From the NCBI RefSeq assembly GCF_000834655.1, contig NZ_JXQQ01000084.1:1-64000 (forward strand): a DNA stretch of 64,000 bases, read 5' to 3'. Position 1 is the first letter of the stretch. Each line of letters opens with the position of its first letter. Source of the stretch: Variovorax paradoxus. Its GTDB lineage: Bacteria; Pseudomonadota; Gammaproteobacteria; Burkholderiales; Burkholderiaceae_C. A program made the translations under genes and the position numbers. Under the pieces are notes generated by a model. The model did not search any database and was not told where the DNA came from. It saw nothing but the letters and a program-made list of their open reading frames with translations. Below, in pieces: positions 25,153 through 37,756 of the stretch.

Positions 25153-26465
25153 GGTTCGCGGAAGGCTTCGCGCCGCAACTTGAGCACTGGACGAAGGATG
25201 TACCAGATGAACGGGTCGGTGCCTACGCGCAGGTCGACTTCGGACTCCATGCCGGCGGTGATGCGGTTCTCCTCGCGGCCCACGTGCGATTGCGACATGC
25301 TGATCAGCAGCCGGTAGTAGGGCGCGCCCTGGGCGATGGCCGCGTCGCGATCGGCATCGGCCGCCACCAGCATCACCTTGCCTTCGACGGCGCCGTAGCG
25401 CAGGTAGTCGTAGGCGGTGATCTTCACGCGTGCCGACTGGCCGATCTCCACGAAGCCGCGGTCGTTCGGATTGAGCCGGGCCTCCACCATGATCTCGTCC
25501 TTGTCGGGCACCACTTCGAGGATGGCTTCGCCGGGCTTGACCACCCAGCCCGGGCTGGAGTTGCGCAGGCCCTTGACGATGCCATCCGAGGGCGCCTTCA
25601 CCACGGTGCGCGAACGCTGCGTGCGGGCGCGCGCCAGGTCTTCGCTCAGGCTGGCGAACTGGCGCTCGACCGTGGCCAGCTCGTCCGATGCGCGGCGTCG
25701 GTAGCGGCCCTCGGCCTCGGCCATCTTGGCCTGCGATTCGGTGATGGCGGCGTTGGCGGACACCACGCCCTGTCGGGCCACCGCGAGTTCGCTGCGCACG
25801 CCCTCGGCCTGGCGGCGCTTCTCGAGCACCTCGACCTGGCCGACGAGTTTTTCGCTGAGCAGTTGCTCGGAGATCTCGAGTTCCTTCTGCATCAGCACCA
25901 GCCGGTCGTTCAGGCCCTTGACCTTGGCCTGCTGCTCCAGCTGCTTGCTGCGCGCCTGCTCCAGGCCCGAGACCGCGCCGGCCATGACGCCGCGCTGTTC
26001 TAGCGCGCGCGCCTGGTAGGCGCCCAGCTCGCCTTCGAACACGTCCTGGTCCAGGTCGGCGGCGAAGGACTGGCGGTTGAGCGGCTGGCCGCGACTCTCG
26101 GCGATGAGGCGCACGCGCGTGGCCTGCGTGGCCGCGTAGCGGGCGGTGAGTTCTTCGAGGTTGAGGCCGCTGCCGCCCAGGTCGATCTCGACCAGCGACT
26201 GGCCCTGCTTGACCGTCTCGCCCTCCTTCACCAGCACCGCGCTGACGATACCGCCTTCCAGATGCTGGATGGACTTGACGCGGTCCGAAGGGATCACGCG
26301 GCCCGGCGCGACGACCACGGTTTCCATCGGAAAGCCGAGCCCGATCAGGGCCAGCACGCCGATGGCACCGCCGATGATCCACTGGCGCCGGCGCCCCTGC
26401 GGCGAGGTCCGCGCCGCGCGCTTCTGCTCTTCGTCCTGAAGGATCTGCGGCAGGTCTGATTTCAC
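25149..26465 (-). CDS. HlyD-family periplasmic adaptor of the type I secretion system
   Basis: A 438-residue membrane-fusion protein. A short cytoplasmic tail, one membrane helix (about residues 29-48), then lipoyl-like halves (VKSIQHLEGGIVSAVLVKEGETV and SSPGWVVKPGEAILEVVP are at the edges) flank a long coiled coil. It ends with the beta-barrel region common to HlyD/LapC proteins. It links the ABC exporter to the TolC pore. The start is the ATG at 26465. It is translationally coupled to the downstream TolC gene. Copy B of the intergenic repeat separates it from the ABC gene. Confidence 0.92.
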   Translation of the reverse strand: MKSDLPQILQDEEQKRAARTSPQGRRRQWIIGGAIGVLALIGLGFPMETVVVAPGRVIPSDRVKSIQHLEGGIVSAVLVKEGETVKQGQSLVEIDLGGSGLNLEELTARYAATQATRVRLIAESRGQPLNRQSFAADLDQDVFEGELGAYQARALEQRGVMAGAVSGLEQARSKQLEQQAKVKGLNDRLVLMQKELEISEQLLSEKLVGQVEVLEKRRQAEGVRSELAVARQGVVSANAAITESQAKMAEAEGRYRRRASDELATVERQFASLSEDLARARTQRSRTVVKAPSDGIVKGLRNSSPGWVVKPGEAILEVVPDKDEIMVEARLNPNDRGFVEIGQSARVKITAYDYLRYGAVEGKVMLVAADADRDAAIAQGAPYYRLLISMSQSHVGREENRITAGMESEVDLRVGTDPFIWYILRPVLKLRREAFREP

Positions 26466-26478
26466 AACGAGCTCTCCT

Positions 26479-26571
26479 CCAGGCTTCGCGCACTTCGTAT
26501 CGCTGCGCCCACCCCCTCACCGGGGGCATTGCCGGCGGCCCGGACAAGCCGGTTCCGCGGCATTCCATGAC
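26479..26571. repeat. Comamonadaceae-type intergenic palindrome, copy B
   Basis: A second copy of the element seen at 23431-23522, diverged at about a quarter of positions. It keeps CCAGGCTTCGCGCACTTCGT, the CCGGGGGC turn and AAGCCGGTTCC. It fills the gap between the ABC exporter stop and the HlyD start, so here it lies inside a presumed operon and may tune the expression of the downstream genes. Confidence 0.75.
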
Positions 26572-26624
26572 GGTGGGGCTGCGTCCATCTCATGCGTCGT
26601 GCATTGCTCATCGGATTCGTGTTC

Positions 26625-28439
26625 TTACGCCATGGAGCGGGAGGCCGAGGCCCCCGCGTTGTCTTCGTCGCCCACCGCCACCAGCGGCTTCTTCACGCCG
26701 AAGAGCTTGGGCACCATGACCGCGGCGGTGCCCACTTCGACATTGCCCTGGCCCGTCACGTGGTAGACCGCCGAGGCGGCCGAGACGATGCGCAGCGAGT
26801 GCGTGACCACCACCACGGTGCGCACCTTGGCCACCGCCAGCAGCGTGGCGAGCAGGTTGCGCTCGCTCTGGAAATCCAGGTCGTTGCTGGGCTCGTCGAG
26901 CACCAGCACCGAGGGCTTGCGCAGGAAGCTCATCGCCAGCGCGAGCTTGCGGCGCTCGCCCACCGAGACGCCGGTGCCGCCTTCGCCGACCATGGTGCGG
27001 TAGCCGTCGGGCAGGCGCGAGATGAAGTCGTGCGCGCCCGAGAGCTTGCAGGCCGAGACGATCTGCTCGTCGCTCTGGCCGGGGGCCGCGCGGCGCATGG
27101 TGTCGATCAGCGAGCCGCCGAACCAGTAGACCTCCTGCGAGAGATAGCTGATCCAGCGCGAGAGCTCTTCGCGGCCGAACTGCGAGAGGTCGTACTCGCC
27201 GATGCTGATGATCCCGCGCGTGGGCGCATACAGGCCCGACAGCAGCTTGACCAGCGTCGACTTGCCCGCGCCGTTGCGCCCGACGATCACGTGCAGCCCG
27301 CCAGGGCCGATGTCCAGGTCGACGCTTTCCAGCACCGGCTGCTGCGCGGTCTCTGTGAAGCTGAAGCTCACGTCTTTCAGCGTGATGCGGCCGAGAGGCT
27401 GCGGCAGCGTCATGCCAGTGGGGGGCTTCTCGACCGGCTCGGCCAGCACGGTTTCCAGGCGCCTGGCCGCTTCCTTGGCGGTGGCCAGCGCGCGCCAGTT
27501 CGACACGAGCCCGGCCACAGGCTGCAGCGCCTTGAGCGCCAGCATGTTGGAAGCCACGAGGCCGCCGACCGTCATCCATTGCTCCATCACCGAGATGGCG
27601 CCCACCGTCACCACGACCACAGAGAAGACGGTGAGCAGCACCGTGGTGCCGTCGCGCGCGGTTTCGATCTGGCCGTTCTTGCTGAAGCTCTCGGAGAGCC
27701 AGGCGTTGTAGGTCTGGCGCCACATGTCGCTGATGGGGCCGTCGTTGGCCTGCGTCTTGAGCGTCTCGCGCGCGTTGCAGATCTCCGAGGTCATGCGATC
27801 GAGGCCCCGGCCGCGCTGCACTTCCTCCACGCGGCCGGCGCGCACTTCGTCGGCCCACCACCAGGCCAGGAACGACATGATCGCCAGGAACGCGGCCACC
27901 ACCGGCAGTACCGGCAAGGCGACGATGCCGATCACCACGAGCGCGAAGACGGCCATGGGCAGGTCGAAGATCGATTGCGCGAGACCGCCGGTGACCGTGC
28001 CGCGCACCGAGCCCACGTCGCGGAAGTACTGCTGCCACACCGAGGCCGGGCGCGCTTCGAGCGCGCGCAGCGGGCGGGCCAGCATCGACTGCAGCAGCGC
28101 GCCCGAGACGCCGTGGTCGATGATCGCGCCCGCGTTGCGCAGCATGCGCGAGCGCCGCGTGCGCAGCCAGAACTCGATGCACAGGAAGAACAGGATGCCG
28201 CTGACCAGCGCGGCGAGCGTCGAAGTGCCGCTGCGCGAGAGCACGCGGTCATAGACCTGCAGCAGGAAGATGGAAGGCAGCAGCCCGAACAGGCTGATGG
28301 GGAGCGAACGCCACGCCGCGCTCTTGACCAGCGGGTAAGCCGCGCGAAAAGCCGTGTGGAGCGCACCCGCGTAGGGACTGGCTCCCGGCTCGTCCGGAGT
28401 TTCGGCAACCAGCTGGCTGGGCAAGAGAAACTTGATCAT
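26625..28439 (-). CDS. Type I secretion ABC exporter (permease-ATPase fusion)
   Basis: A 604-residue half-transporter. The N-terminal ~320 residues contain six membrane helices; no peptidase C39 domain is present. The ATPase follows: Walker A GRNGAGKST (387-395), Walker B VLVLDE (512-517) and switch His in VVVTHSL. The signature motif reads GVSVGERRK (490-498) instead of LSGGQ-R, an unusual loss of the two glycines, as in some degenerate exporters. The C-terminal ~35 residues extend past the ATPase fold. LapB/PrtD-like family members secrete RTX or repeat adhesins. The likely cargo is the repeat protein encoded at 32596-36915. A GTTACGCAAC site lies 50 bp upstream. Confidence 0.9.
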   Translation of the reverse strand: MIKFLLPSQLVAETPDEPGASPYAGALHTAFRAAYPLVKSAAWRSLPISLFGLLPSIFLLQVYDRVLSRSGTSTLAALVSGILFFLCIEFWLRTRRSRMLRNAGAIIDHGVSGALLQSMLARPLRALEARPASVWQQYFRDVGSVRGTVTGGLAQSIFDLPMAVFALVVIGIVALPVLPVVAAFLAIMSFLAWWWADEVRAGRVEEVQRGRGLDRMTSEICNARETLKTQANDGPISDMWRQTYNAWLSESFSKNGQIETARDGTTVLLTVFSVVVVTVGAISVMEQWMTVGGLVASNMLALKALQPVAGLVSNWRALATAKEAARRLETVLAEPVEKPPTGMTLPQPLGRITLKDVSFSFTETAQQPVLESVDLDIGPGGLHVIVGRNGAGKSTLVKLLSGLYAPTRGIISIGEYDLSQFGREELSRWISYLSQEVYWFGGSLIDTMRRAAPGQSDEQIVSACKLSGAHDFISRLPDGYRTMVGEGGTGVSVGERRKLALAMSFLRKPSVLVLDEPSNDLDFQSERNLLATLLAVAKVRTVVVVTHSLRIVSAASAVYHVTGQGNVEVGTAAVMVPKLFGVKKPLVAVGDEDNAGASASRSMA

Positions 28440-28487
28440 GAGAAAAGGCCGATCCGTCGAGCATTGACGCTCGAATCATTATCGACT

Positions 28488-28497
28488 GTTACGCAAC
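28488..28497. promoter_or_regulatory. GTTACGCAAC palindrome upstream of the type I exporter
   Basis: GTTACGCAAC (one base from a perfect GTTACGTAAC palindrome), followed by ATTACAA, lies in the 90-bp AT-rich gap upstream of the exporter start at 28439. It resembles the clusters before flp and the repeat protein, but only one copy is present and no good -24/-12 promoter was found beside it. Confidence 0.35.
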
Positions 28498-28529
28498 ATT
28501 ACAAAGCAAAAAATCGCTTGCCGTGCACC

Positions 28530-28808
28530 TCAGCATCGGGGGGCGCGCGCCTTTGTTGCTTCGATTTGCCGCTCGGTTCTCATGTCGCGTTGAAACGCCG
28601 TTTGCGTGGCCGTGCAGCCCGCCTGCCGGTCCACCGTCGCCTCGCCCTTCACTACGGGCAAACCCTCTGCCAGCACCAATGCGATGTTCGCGCACAACAG
28701 CATGCACACCAACCATGCGAACAACAGCTGGAGCCAGCCGAGCCACCAGCGCCGCGGCGCCTCCACGTCGCGTTCGTAGGGCATGCGAATCAACGCGTTC
28801 CATCTCAT
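28530..28808 (-). CDS. Small membrane protein coupled to the MurF-like fusion
   Basis: A 92-residue protein with a basic N-terminus (residues 1-20, MRWNALIRMPYERDVEAPRR) and one strong membrane helix, WWLGWLQLLFAWLVCMLLCA (about 21-40). A short periplasmic or cytoplasmic tail contains two cysteines. The ATG overlaps the stop of the 1027-residue toroid-Mur ligase gene (ATGA), so the two are translationally coupled and probably interact. I know no family for it. Confidence 0.65.
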   Translation of the reverse strand: MRWNALIRMPYERDVEAPRRWWLGWLQLLFAWLVCMLLCANIALVLAEGLPVVKGEATVDRQAGCTATQTAFQRDMRTERQIEATKARAPRC

Positions 28809-31800
28809 GGCAATGCTTTCAAAACCCGGGCGAGCCGGGACAGGCCGACGCCGGCGGAACTCTTGGCCAGCACCCAGTCGCCCGGTTGCAGCAGACCGCC
28901 CAATGCGGTCGACAGGTCCGACACGTCCACGAACCAGTGCGAACGGACCTTGGTACGGATGCGCGCGTGCAGCGCCCGCATGAGCGGACCGCACAGCAGC
29001 ACCCGGTCAGGCTGCGACGCCAGCAACTCTTCCTCCAAGTCGAGGTGATGGCGTTGCGCCGCGGGACCCAGCTCCTGCATGTCGCCAAGGATGGCGACAC
29101 GGCGCGCAGGCTCGCATGGGGCTTGTGACAGCAATTCGAGCGCCGCCCGCATCGAGCTGGGGTTGGCGTCATAGGTTTCATCGATCAGCTTGAAGCTTCC
29201 GCCGCCGATGTGAATGGTGTGCAGCGCACCGCGTCCGCCCGGCGGCTCGAAGTGCGCGAAGGGTTCGACCGCGGCGGCCAGCGGCAGGCGCAGCGCCTGC
29301 AGCGCGCCGAGCGCGGCGACGGCGCTCGCGCCCATGTGGCGCCCCGGCGCGTTGAGCCGAAGCTGGAAGGGCTCCCCCGCCACCTGCGCCTGCACCTCGC
29401 CGTGGTCGAAGGCCAGCAGGCGCACGTCGGCATCCTTGTGCTCGCCGTAGGTCACGATCTGCAGCTGGTGCGCCATCGCGGCTTCGGCGAAGGTCGTGAA
29501 CTCGGGCATGTCGCGGTTGAGCACCACGTTGTCGCCGGCGGCCATGCCCTGGAAGATCCGGCTGTCCATGCGCGCGGCCGCGTCCGAGGGGCCGCGGTGT
29601 TTCTGAGATGCAGCCGAGAGACCGGTCACCACCACCAGCGAAGGCCGCACCAGTTGCGACGACGCCGGCATGTGCGAGGTGCCCATCTCCAGCACCCAGT
29701 AGGCCGCGTGCCGAGGCATGCAGGTGAGGTTCCACGCGATGCCCGAGGGCAGGCTGATATTGCCTTCGGGCTGCCCGACCTCGCCCCACACGGTGAGCGC
29801 GCCGGCCAGCATCGCGGCCACGGTGCTGCTGCCGGTGCCGTGGCCCAGCACGCCGCAGACGCGGCCGGTGAATTCGGTGCGCGCATGTTCACCGAGTTGC
29901 AGCACGGCTTGCAGCACATTCGGCACCTTGAGCACCGGCACGCGCTTGTCCAGGTGCGGCTTGGGGTCGGTGCACAGCACCGCCGCGGCCGGCTGCAGCA
30001 CGCCCTTGAGCGTGACCGCCGCCAGCGGCGTCTTCGACGGGCGCGTCTGGTTCTCGAACACCACGCGGCCCTTGCGCATGAAGGAGCGCTGCGTCACGCC
30101 GCTCGCGCGCCAGCCGTCTTCGGGGCGCACCACCCATTCGCCGTGGGTCACGCGCGCCATTTCGCTCGCGGTCCAGGCGGCGCTGTCATCCCTTGCGCTG
30201 CCGGCGGCGCTGCTCGCGCCCAGCGGCACGCGGCGCTCGAGCAGGTAGCGGTGGTACGACGCGAAGCCCGAGACGTACTGCTCGACATCGTCGATGCGCA
30301 CACGAAACGCGTGGTGGCGAATGAAGAAGGAGCCGACCACGGTGGACGGCCGCCGGAAGTACATCGCCACCTCCGGCCAGAAGAAGCCGTTGAGGAGGTA
30401 ATGGGCGCGGTAGTCGAGCGCGCGGTAGAACTTCTCGGTGTCCAGCTCGTCCAGCAGGTGCCGCATCGCAGGCATGCTCTCCAGGCGCTGCAGCATCTGC
30501 TGCGCGGCGAGCATGAGCCCGAGCAGCGTCGGGAAGGTGGTCTTGCGGTCGAGCACGAAGTCCAGGTAGCCCGCCACGTTCTGCAGCCCGAAGCGGAAGT
30601 ACCTCTCCTGCGGGCTCCAGTGGGTGAGCTCGTTGACGCAGCAGCTCAACCAGTGGTCGTGCGCCTGCCAGTGCTGGCTCGCGATGAAATGATCGAAAGT
30701 CTTCTCCACCGCCGCGAGCCAGCGCGCATCGCGCGTGAGGCCGTAGAGGCGCATGAGGCCGTAGGCCGCCTCGCCGTCGTAGTAGATGACGCGCGAGGCT
30801 TGCTTGACCGCCAGGTCGGTGGCGTGCAGCACGTGGTTGAAGCGGCCGGTGGCCGCATCCTGCAGCGACACGATGCCCAGCGCGAGCTTCTCGAGCAGCG
30901 GCAGCCAGCGGCGCGTGTCCATGAGCTCGCAGTACTTCACCAGCGCGAGCACGCAGGCCGCGTTGCCGCCGAGCTTGATCTCCCCGCCGGTGTCCACGAG
31001 AAAGGCCACCTCGCGGCCGTCGGCGAGCTGGTAGTCGCGGATCAGCCAGTTGGTGAGGTGGTCGAGCGCGCGGTCGATGGCCGAGCGCAGGGTTTCGTCG
31101 CGCGTGACCTCCCACGCTTCGAGCATGGCGTGGATCGCGCTCGCATGGCGCATCGCGTCGTAGGTCGGGATGCGGCGGTCGAAGCACGGGAAGTAGCCGT
31201 ACACGAAGAGCCCGTCGCTCTGCACCTGGCGCGCGAGGTACGCGGAGCCGCTGCGCACCAGGTCCATCGCCGACTGCGGGTTGAGCGCGGGCAGCTGGCG
31301 CCGGCCCGCATCGAGCCCCGTGCCGATGAGCTTGTGCACCACGCCGTCGGGCTGGCAGAACACGCCCACGGTCGCCAGCAGGTAGACCGGCTGGTCCGCC
31401 GGCATGTCCAGCATGAGCGGGCGCTGGAAACGCGCCTGGCCGTAGGCCTCGAAGTTGCGCGGGTTCATCACCGCATGCGCGATCGTCGAGTCGCCCGCCA
31501 GCATCGCGTTGGCGTTGAGCTCCTGCTCGGTGAAGGCAATCTCGAAGTCCTTGTCGAAGGCCAGGCCGAGGCGAAAGTAGTTGCGCTTGACGGCGGTGAG
31601 CTGCGTCTTGAACTGCGCCCAGTCCATCGGGCTCGCGCCCTCGACCCAGTCGATGCGAAGCCAGGGCGAGACCACGCCGTGGTCGCGCACCCAGCCTTCG
31701 GCGAGGTCGGCGCCTTCGCGCCATGCGGTCTCGAACTCGGCGGCCCGCGCGTGCACGACGTGCGCACGCTGCGAACCGTCGCTCACCGAGAAGAACAGCG

Positions 31801-31888
31801 TGAAAGCGGGGTATGGGGCAGGCAGCGCCGCGCACACCGACGCCAGGCGTTCGTGGCAGGCGTGGAGCTGGTCTGAAAAGGACATCAT
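28805..31888 (-). CDS. Fusion of an alpha/alpha-toroid-like domain with a degenerate MurF-like ligase
   Basis: A 1027-residue cytoplasmic protein; no signal peptide or membrane helix is seen. Residues about 1-555 have no family I can name; paired helices with DGLFVYGYFPCFD, YYDGEAAYGLMRLYGL and similar suggest an (alpha/alpha)6 toroid as in glycosidases and terpene cyclases. Residues about 572-1027 align by eye with all three MurF domains: EMARVTHGEWV (domain 1), the ELGANH-like LEMGTSH (733-739), GRHMGASAVAALGAL, DETYDANPSSM (903-913) and ILGDMQELG. The P-loop reads TGSST, with Ser687 in place of the invariant lysine, and the carbamoylated lysine position is Asp775. Normal ATP-dependent ligation is therefore doubtful. 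It is coupled to a small membrane protein and neighbours the type I secretion genes. Confidence 0.8.
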   Translation of the reverse strand: MMSFSDQLHACHERLASVCAALPAPYPAFTLFFSVSDGSQRAHVVHARAAEFETAWREGADLAEGWVRDHGVVSPWLRIDWVEGASPMDWAQFKTQLTAVKRNYFRLGLAFDKDFEIAFTEQELNANAMLAGDSTIAHAVMNPRNFEAYGQARFQRPLMLDMPADQPVYLLATVGVFCQPDGVVHKLIGTGLDAGRRQLPALNPQSAMDLVRSGSAYLARQVQSDGLFVYGYFPCFDRRIPTYDAMRHASAIHAMLEAWEVTRDETLRSAIDRALDHLTNWLIRDYQLADGREVAFLVDTGGEIKLGGNAACVLALVKYCELMDTRRWLPLLEKLALGIVSLQDAATGRFNHVLHATDLAVKQASRVIYYDGEAAYGLMRLYGLTRDARWLAAVEKTFDHFIASQHWQAHDHWLSCCVNELTHWSPQERYFRFGLQNVAGYLDFVLDRKTTFPTLLGLMLAAQQMLQRLESMPAMRHLLDELDTEKFYRALDYRAHYLLNGFFWPEVAMYFRRPSTVVGSFFIRHHAFRVRIDDVEQYVSGFASYHRYLLERRVPLGASSAAGSARDDSAAWTASEMARVTHGEWVVRPEDGWRASGVTQRSFMRKGRVVFENQTRPSKTPLAAVTLKGVLQPAAAVLCTDPKPHLDKRVPVLKVPNVLQAVLQLGEHARTEFTGRVCGVLGHGTGSSTVAAMLAGALTVWGEVGQPEGNISLPSGIAWNLTCMPRHAAYWVLEMGTSHMPASSQLVRPSLVVVTGLSAASQKHRGPSDAAARMDSRIFQGMAAGDNVVLNRDMPEFTTFAEAAMAHQLQIVTYGEHKDADVRLLAFDHGEVQAQVAGEPFQLRLNAPGRHMGASAVAALGALQALRLPLAAAVEPFAHFEPPGGRGALHTIHIGGGSFKLIDETYDANPSSMRAALELLSQAPCEPARRVAILGDMQELGPAAQRHHLDLEEELLASQPDRVLLCGPLMRALHARIRTKVRSHWFVDVSDLSTALGGLLQPGDWVLAKSSAGVGLSRLARVLKALP

Positions 31889-32006
31889 TCGGCCCCGATC
31901 GAGTGCGGGAGACCGGTCGCGTCCGTCATCTATCGGCTCTCGCTCGGACGACGGAACTGCTCACCGGAGACTGTTGCCTTCGACGTCATCGCTTGGGCTT
32001 TCGACT

Positions 32007-32510
32007 TCAGCGGTAGCTGAACTCGGCGCGGCGATTGAGCTGGTAGCCCTCCTCGGTGGTTTCCTGCGACGCGGGCTTTTCGATGCCCCAGCTGATGGCC
32101 TCGACGCGCTCGGCCGGCACGCCCAGCTGCGTGAGCGCACGTTGCACCGACTCCGAACGGCGCTGCCCCAGCGCGAGGTTGTATTCGCGGCCGCCGCGCG
32201 AGTCGGTATGGCCTTCGATGACCACGCGGCTGGCCGGACGGTTCTTCAGGAAGCTCGCATGCGCTTCCACGATGCGCTGGTCCTGCGCGCGGATGTTGTA
32301 TTTGTCGAAGTCGAAGTACACGATCTTCGGCACGCCCACGGGTCCGTTCGTCAGCGGCGCAGGCGGCGGAGGTTCCACCTTGGCCACCGCCGCCGCGCCC
32401 TTGTTCGAGTAGTAGTAGGTCGCGTCGTCGCGACCGCTCTTGGGCGTACTGCAGGCAACGAGGCTGGCCCCGAGCGCAACGATGGCCAATATCCGGAAAT
32501 TCTTTTTCAT
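32007..32510 (-). CDS. OmpA/Pal-family outer-membrane lipoprotein
   Basis: A 167-residue lipoprotein. The signal peptide ends in the lipobox LVAC (residues 17-20), a Pro-rich linker follows, and the OmpA C-terminal peptidoglycan-binding domain spans about residues 60-165. The conserved GHTDSRGGREYNLALGQRR stretch includes the Asp and Arg that bind meso-diaminopimelate. It lies between the repeat protein and the Mur-ligase fusion on the same strand, so it may anchor the surface apparatus to peptidoglycan. The ribosome site AAAGGATTGCT is downstream of a stable hairpin at 32525-32551. Confidence 0.9.
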   Translation of the reverse strand: MKKNFRILAIVALGASLVACSTPKSGRDDATYYYSNKGAAAVAKVEPPPPAPLTNGPVGVPKIVYFDFDKYNIRAQDQRIVEAHASFLKNRPASRVVIEGHTDSRGGREYNLALGQRRSESVQRALTQLGVPAERVEAISWGIEKPASQETTEEGYQLNRRAEFSYR

Positions 32511-32524
32511 AGCAATCCTTTCGC

Positions 32525-32551
32525 GGGACAGGCCGGTGGCCGGCCTGTCCC
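32525..32551 (-). terminator. 12-bp hairpin between the repeat protein and OmpA genes
   Basis: Perfect arms GGGACAGGCCGG (32525-32536) and CCGGCCTGTCCC (32540-32551) with a 3-base loop lie 44 bp after the repeat-protein stop codon and just upstream of the OmpA ribosome site. There is no T tract on the minus strand, so it may protect the long upstream mRNA from 3' decay or partly terminate it. Confidence 0.55.
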
Positions 32552-32595
32552 TGTCTGCGGTTTCCCTCTTCCCTCTCTCCTTCGCTCTTTCTTGA

Positions 32596-36915
<4,320 letters not shown>

Positions 36916-36949
36916 GGCAGCCTCTGTGACAAAAGATGCATGTACAGGG

Positions 36950-36964
36950 GCAACTTGCGTGCCG
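36950..36964 (-). promoter_or_regulatory. Candidate sigma-54 (-24/-12) promoter of the repeat protein
   Basis: Read on the minus strand, CGGCACGCAAGTTGC matches TGGCAC-N5-TTGC at every consensus position except the first T. The GG and GC doublets are exactly 10 bases apart. It ends 35 bp upstream of the ATG at 36915, an excellent distance. GTTAC/GTAAC palindromes lie about 130-150 bp further upstream. Confidence 0.65.
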
Positions 36965-37091
36965 CTTTTTCCAAGCCCTGCCAACGAGGCGCCGCCATCG
37001 ACTCAAGTCATTGATTTGTATGAAAAAATTTCTGAAAACCGCCGGTGCGGCGGCACATCGAAACATCGCGTAAGGAGGTCATTTCGCGATT

Positions 37092-37110
37092 CGTTACGTA
37101 ACGATGTAAC
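37092..37110. promoter_or_regulatory. GTTACGTAAC palindrome cluster (putative enhancer site)
   Basis: A perfect 12-bp palindrome, CGTTACGTAACG (37092-37103), is followed at once by ATGTAAC (37104-37110). It lies in the 299-bp gap between the repeat-protein gene and the divergent DUF1841 gene, about 140 bp upstream of the candidate sigma-54 promoter. The same half-sites are clustered upstream of flp. Confidence 0.55.
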
Positions 37111-37214
37111 GCCCCGTACCCGGAACGCCGCGCATGTTCCGGGTCGCCGAAGCGATCGATCGCGATGGCCTTGGCCGCGTCTGCCTCTCCACCTTTTTCT
37201 TCCTCTATCTATAT

Positions 37215-37649
37215 ATGTTCAACCCCTCCCAGGAAGACGTGCGCCGCTTCTTCTGCGACGTGTACGCCAAGCACCGGCAGGGCCTTCCGATGGAAGCGCT
37301 CGAGACCATCGCCGCCGGCTGGATCGACGAACACCCCGAGTACCACGAGGACCTGGCCGATGCCGACGCCGCGGTGGCGCGCGTGTACGACGGAGCGAAC
37401 GGCCGCGAGAACCCGTTCCTTCATTTGTCGATGCATCTGTCGATCAGCGAGCAATGTTCCATCGACCAGCCGCGCGGCATTCGCCAGGCCGTCGAGCTGC
37501 TGGCCGCGCGCCGCGGCTCGCTGCTGCATGCGCATCACGAGGCGATGGATTGCCTCGGCCAGATGATGTGGGAGAGCCAGCGCGCAGGGCGCCCGCCCGA
37601 CGGCGAAGGCTACGTGGCCTGCGTGCAGCGCCGCGCCACGAAAGACTAG
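37215..37649 (+). CDS. DUF1841 family protein
   Basis: A 144-residue cytoplasmic protein beginning MFNPSQEDVRRFFCDVYAKH, the conserved start of DUF1841, with the family's His-rich helix HHEAMDCLGQMMWE (residues about 113-126). Function unknown; members are widespread single-copy genes in Beta- and Gammaproteobacteria. The ATG at 37215 gives the usual family length; a longer frame from 37134 would add an implausible hydrophobic leader. It is divergent from the repeat protein. Confidence 0.9.
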   Translation: MFNPSQEDVRRFFCDVYAKHRQGLPMEALETIAAGWIDEHPEYHEDLADADAAVARVYDGANGRENPFLHLSMHLSISEQCSIDQPRGIRQAVELLAARRGSLLHAHHEAMDCLGQMMWESQRAGRPPDGEGYVACVQRRATKD

Positions 37650-37663
37650 AAGCAGGCTCGCCT

Positions 37664-37756
37664 CCAGGCTGCTCGCACTTCGTGTCGCTTCGCCTTAACC
37701 CTGCCGGGGGCGAGACCTGAGGCCCGGCTAAGCCGGTTCCTCGGTGTTTCACGAAG
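37664..37756. repeat. Comamonadaceae-type intergenic palindrome, copy C
   Basis: The third copy of the element at 23431 and 26479. It is nearly identical to copy A over CACTTCGTGTCGCTTCGCCT and over the right half CACCTGAGGCCCGG..AAGCCGG. It lies between the convergent DUF1841 and pcaQ genes and overlaps the last few bases of pcaQ. Confidence 0.8.

Noticed and set aside
28507..28532. Sigma-54 promoter for the type I exporter
   Set aside because: The only GG-N10-GC spacing found has a poor -12 element (AAGC) and lies upstream of the GTTAC site, the wrong order for an enhancer.
29210..31876. An 888-residue plus-strand frame opposite the toroid-MurF fusion
   Set aside because: The minus-strand product aligns with MurF end to end; the opposite frame has no homology features or start signals.
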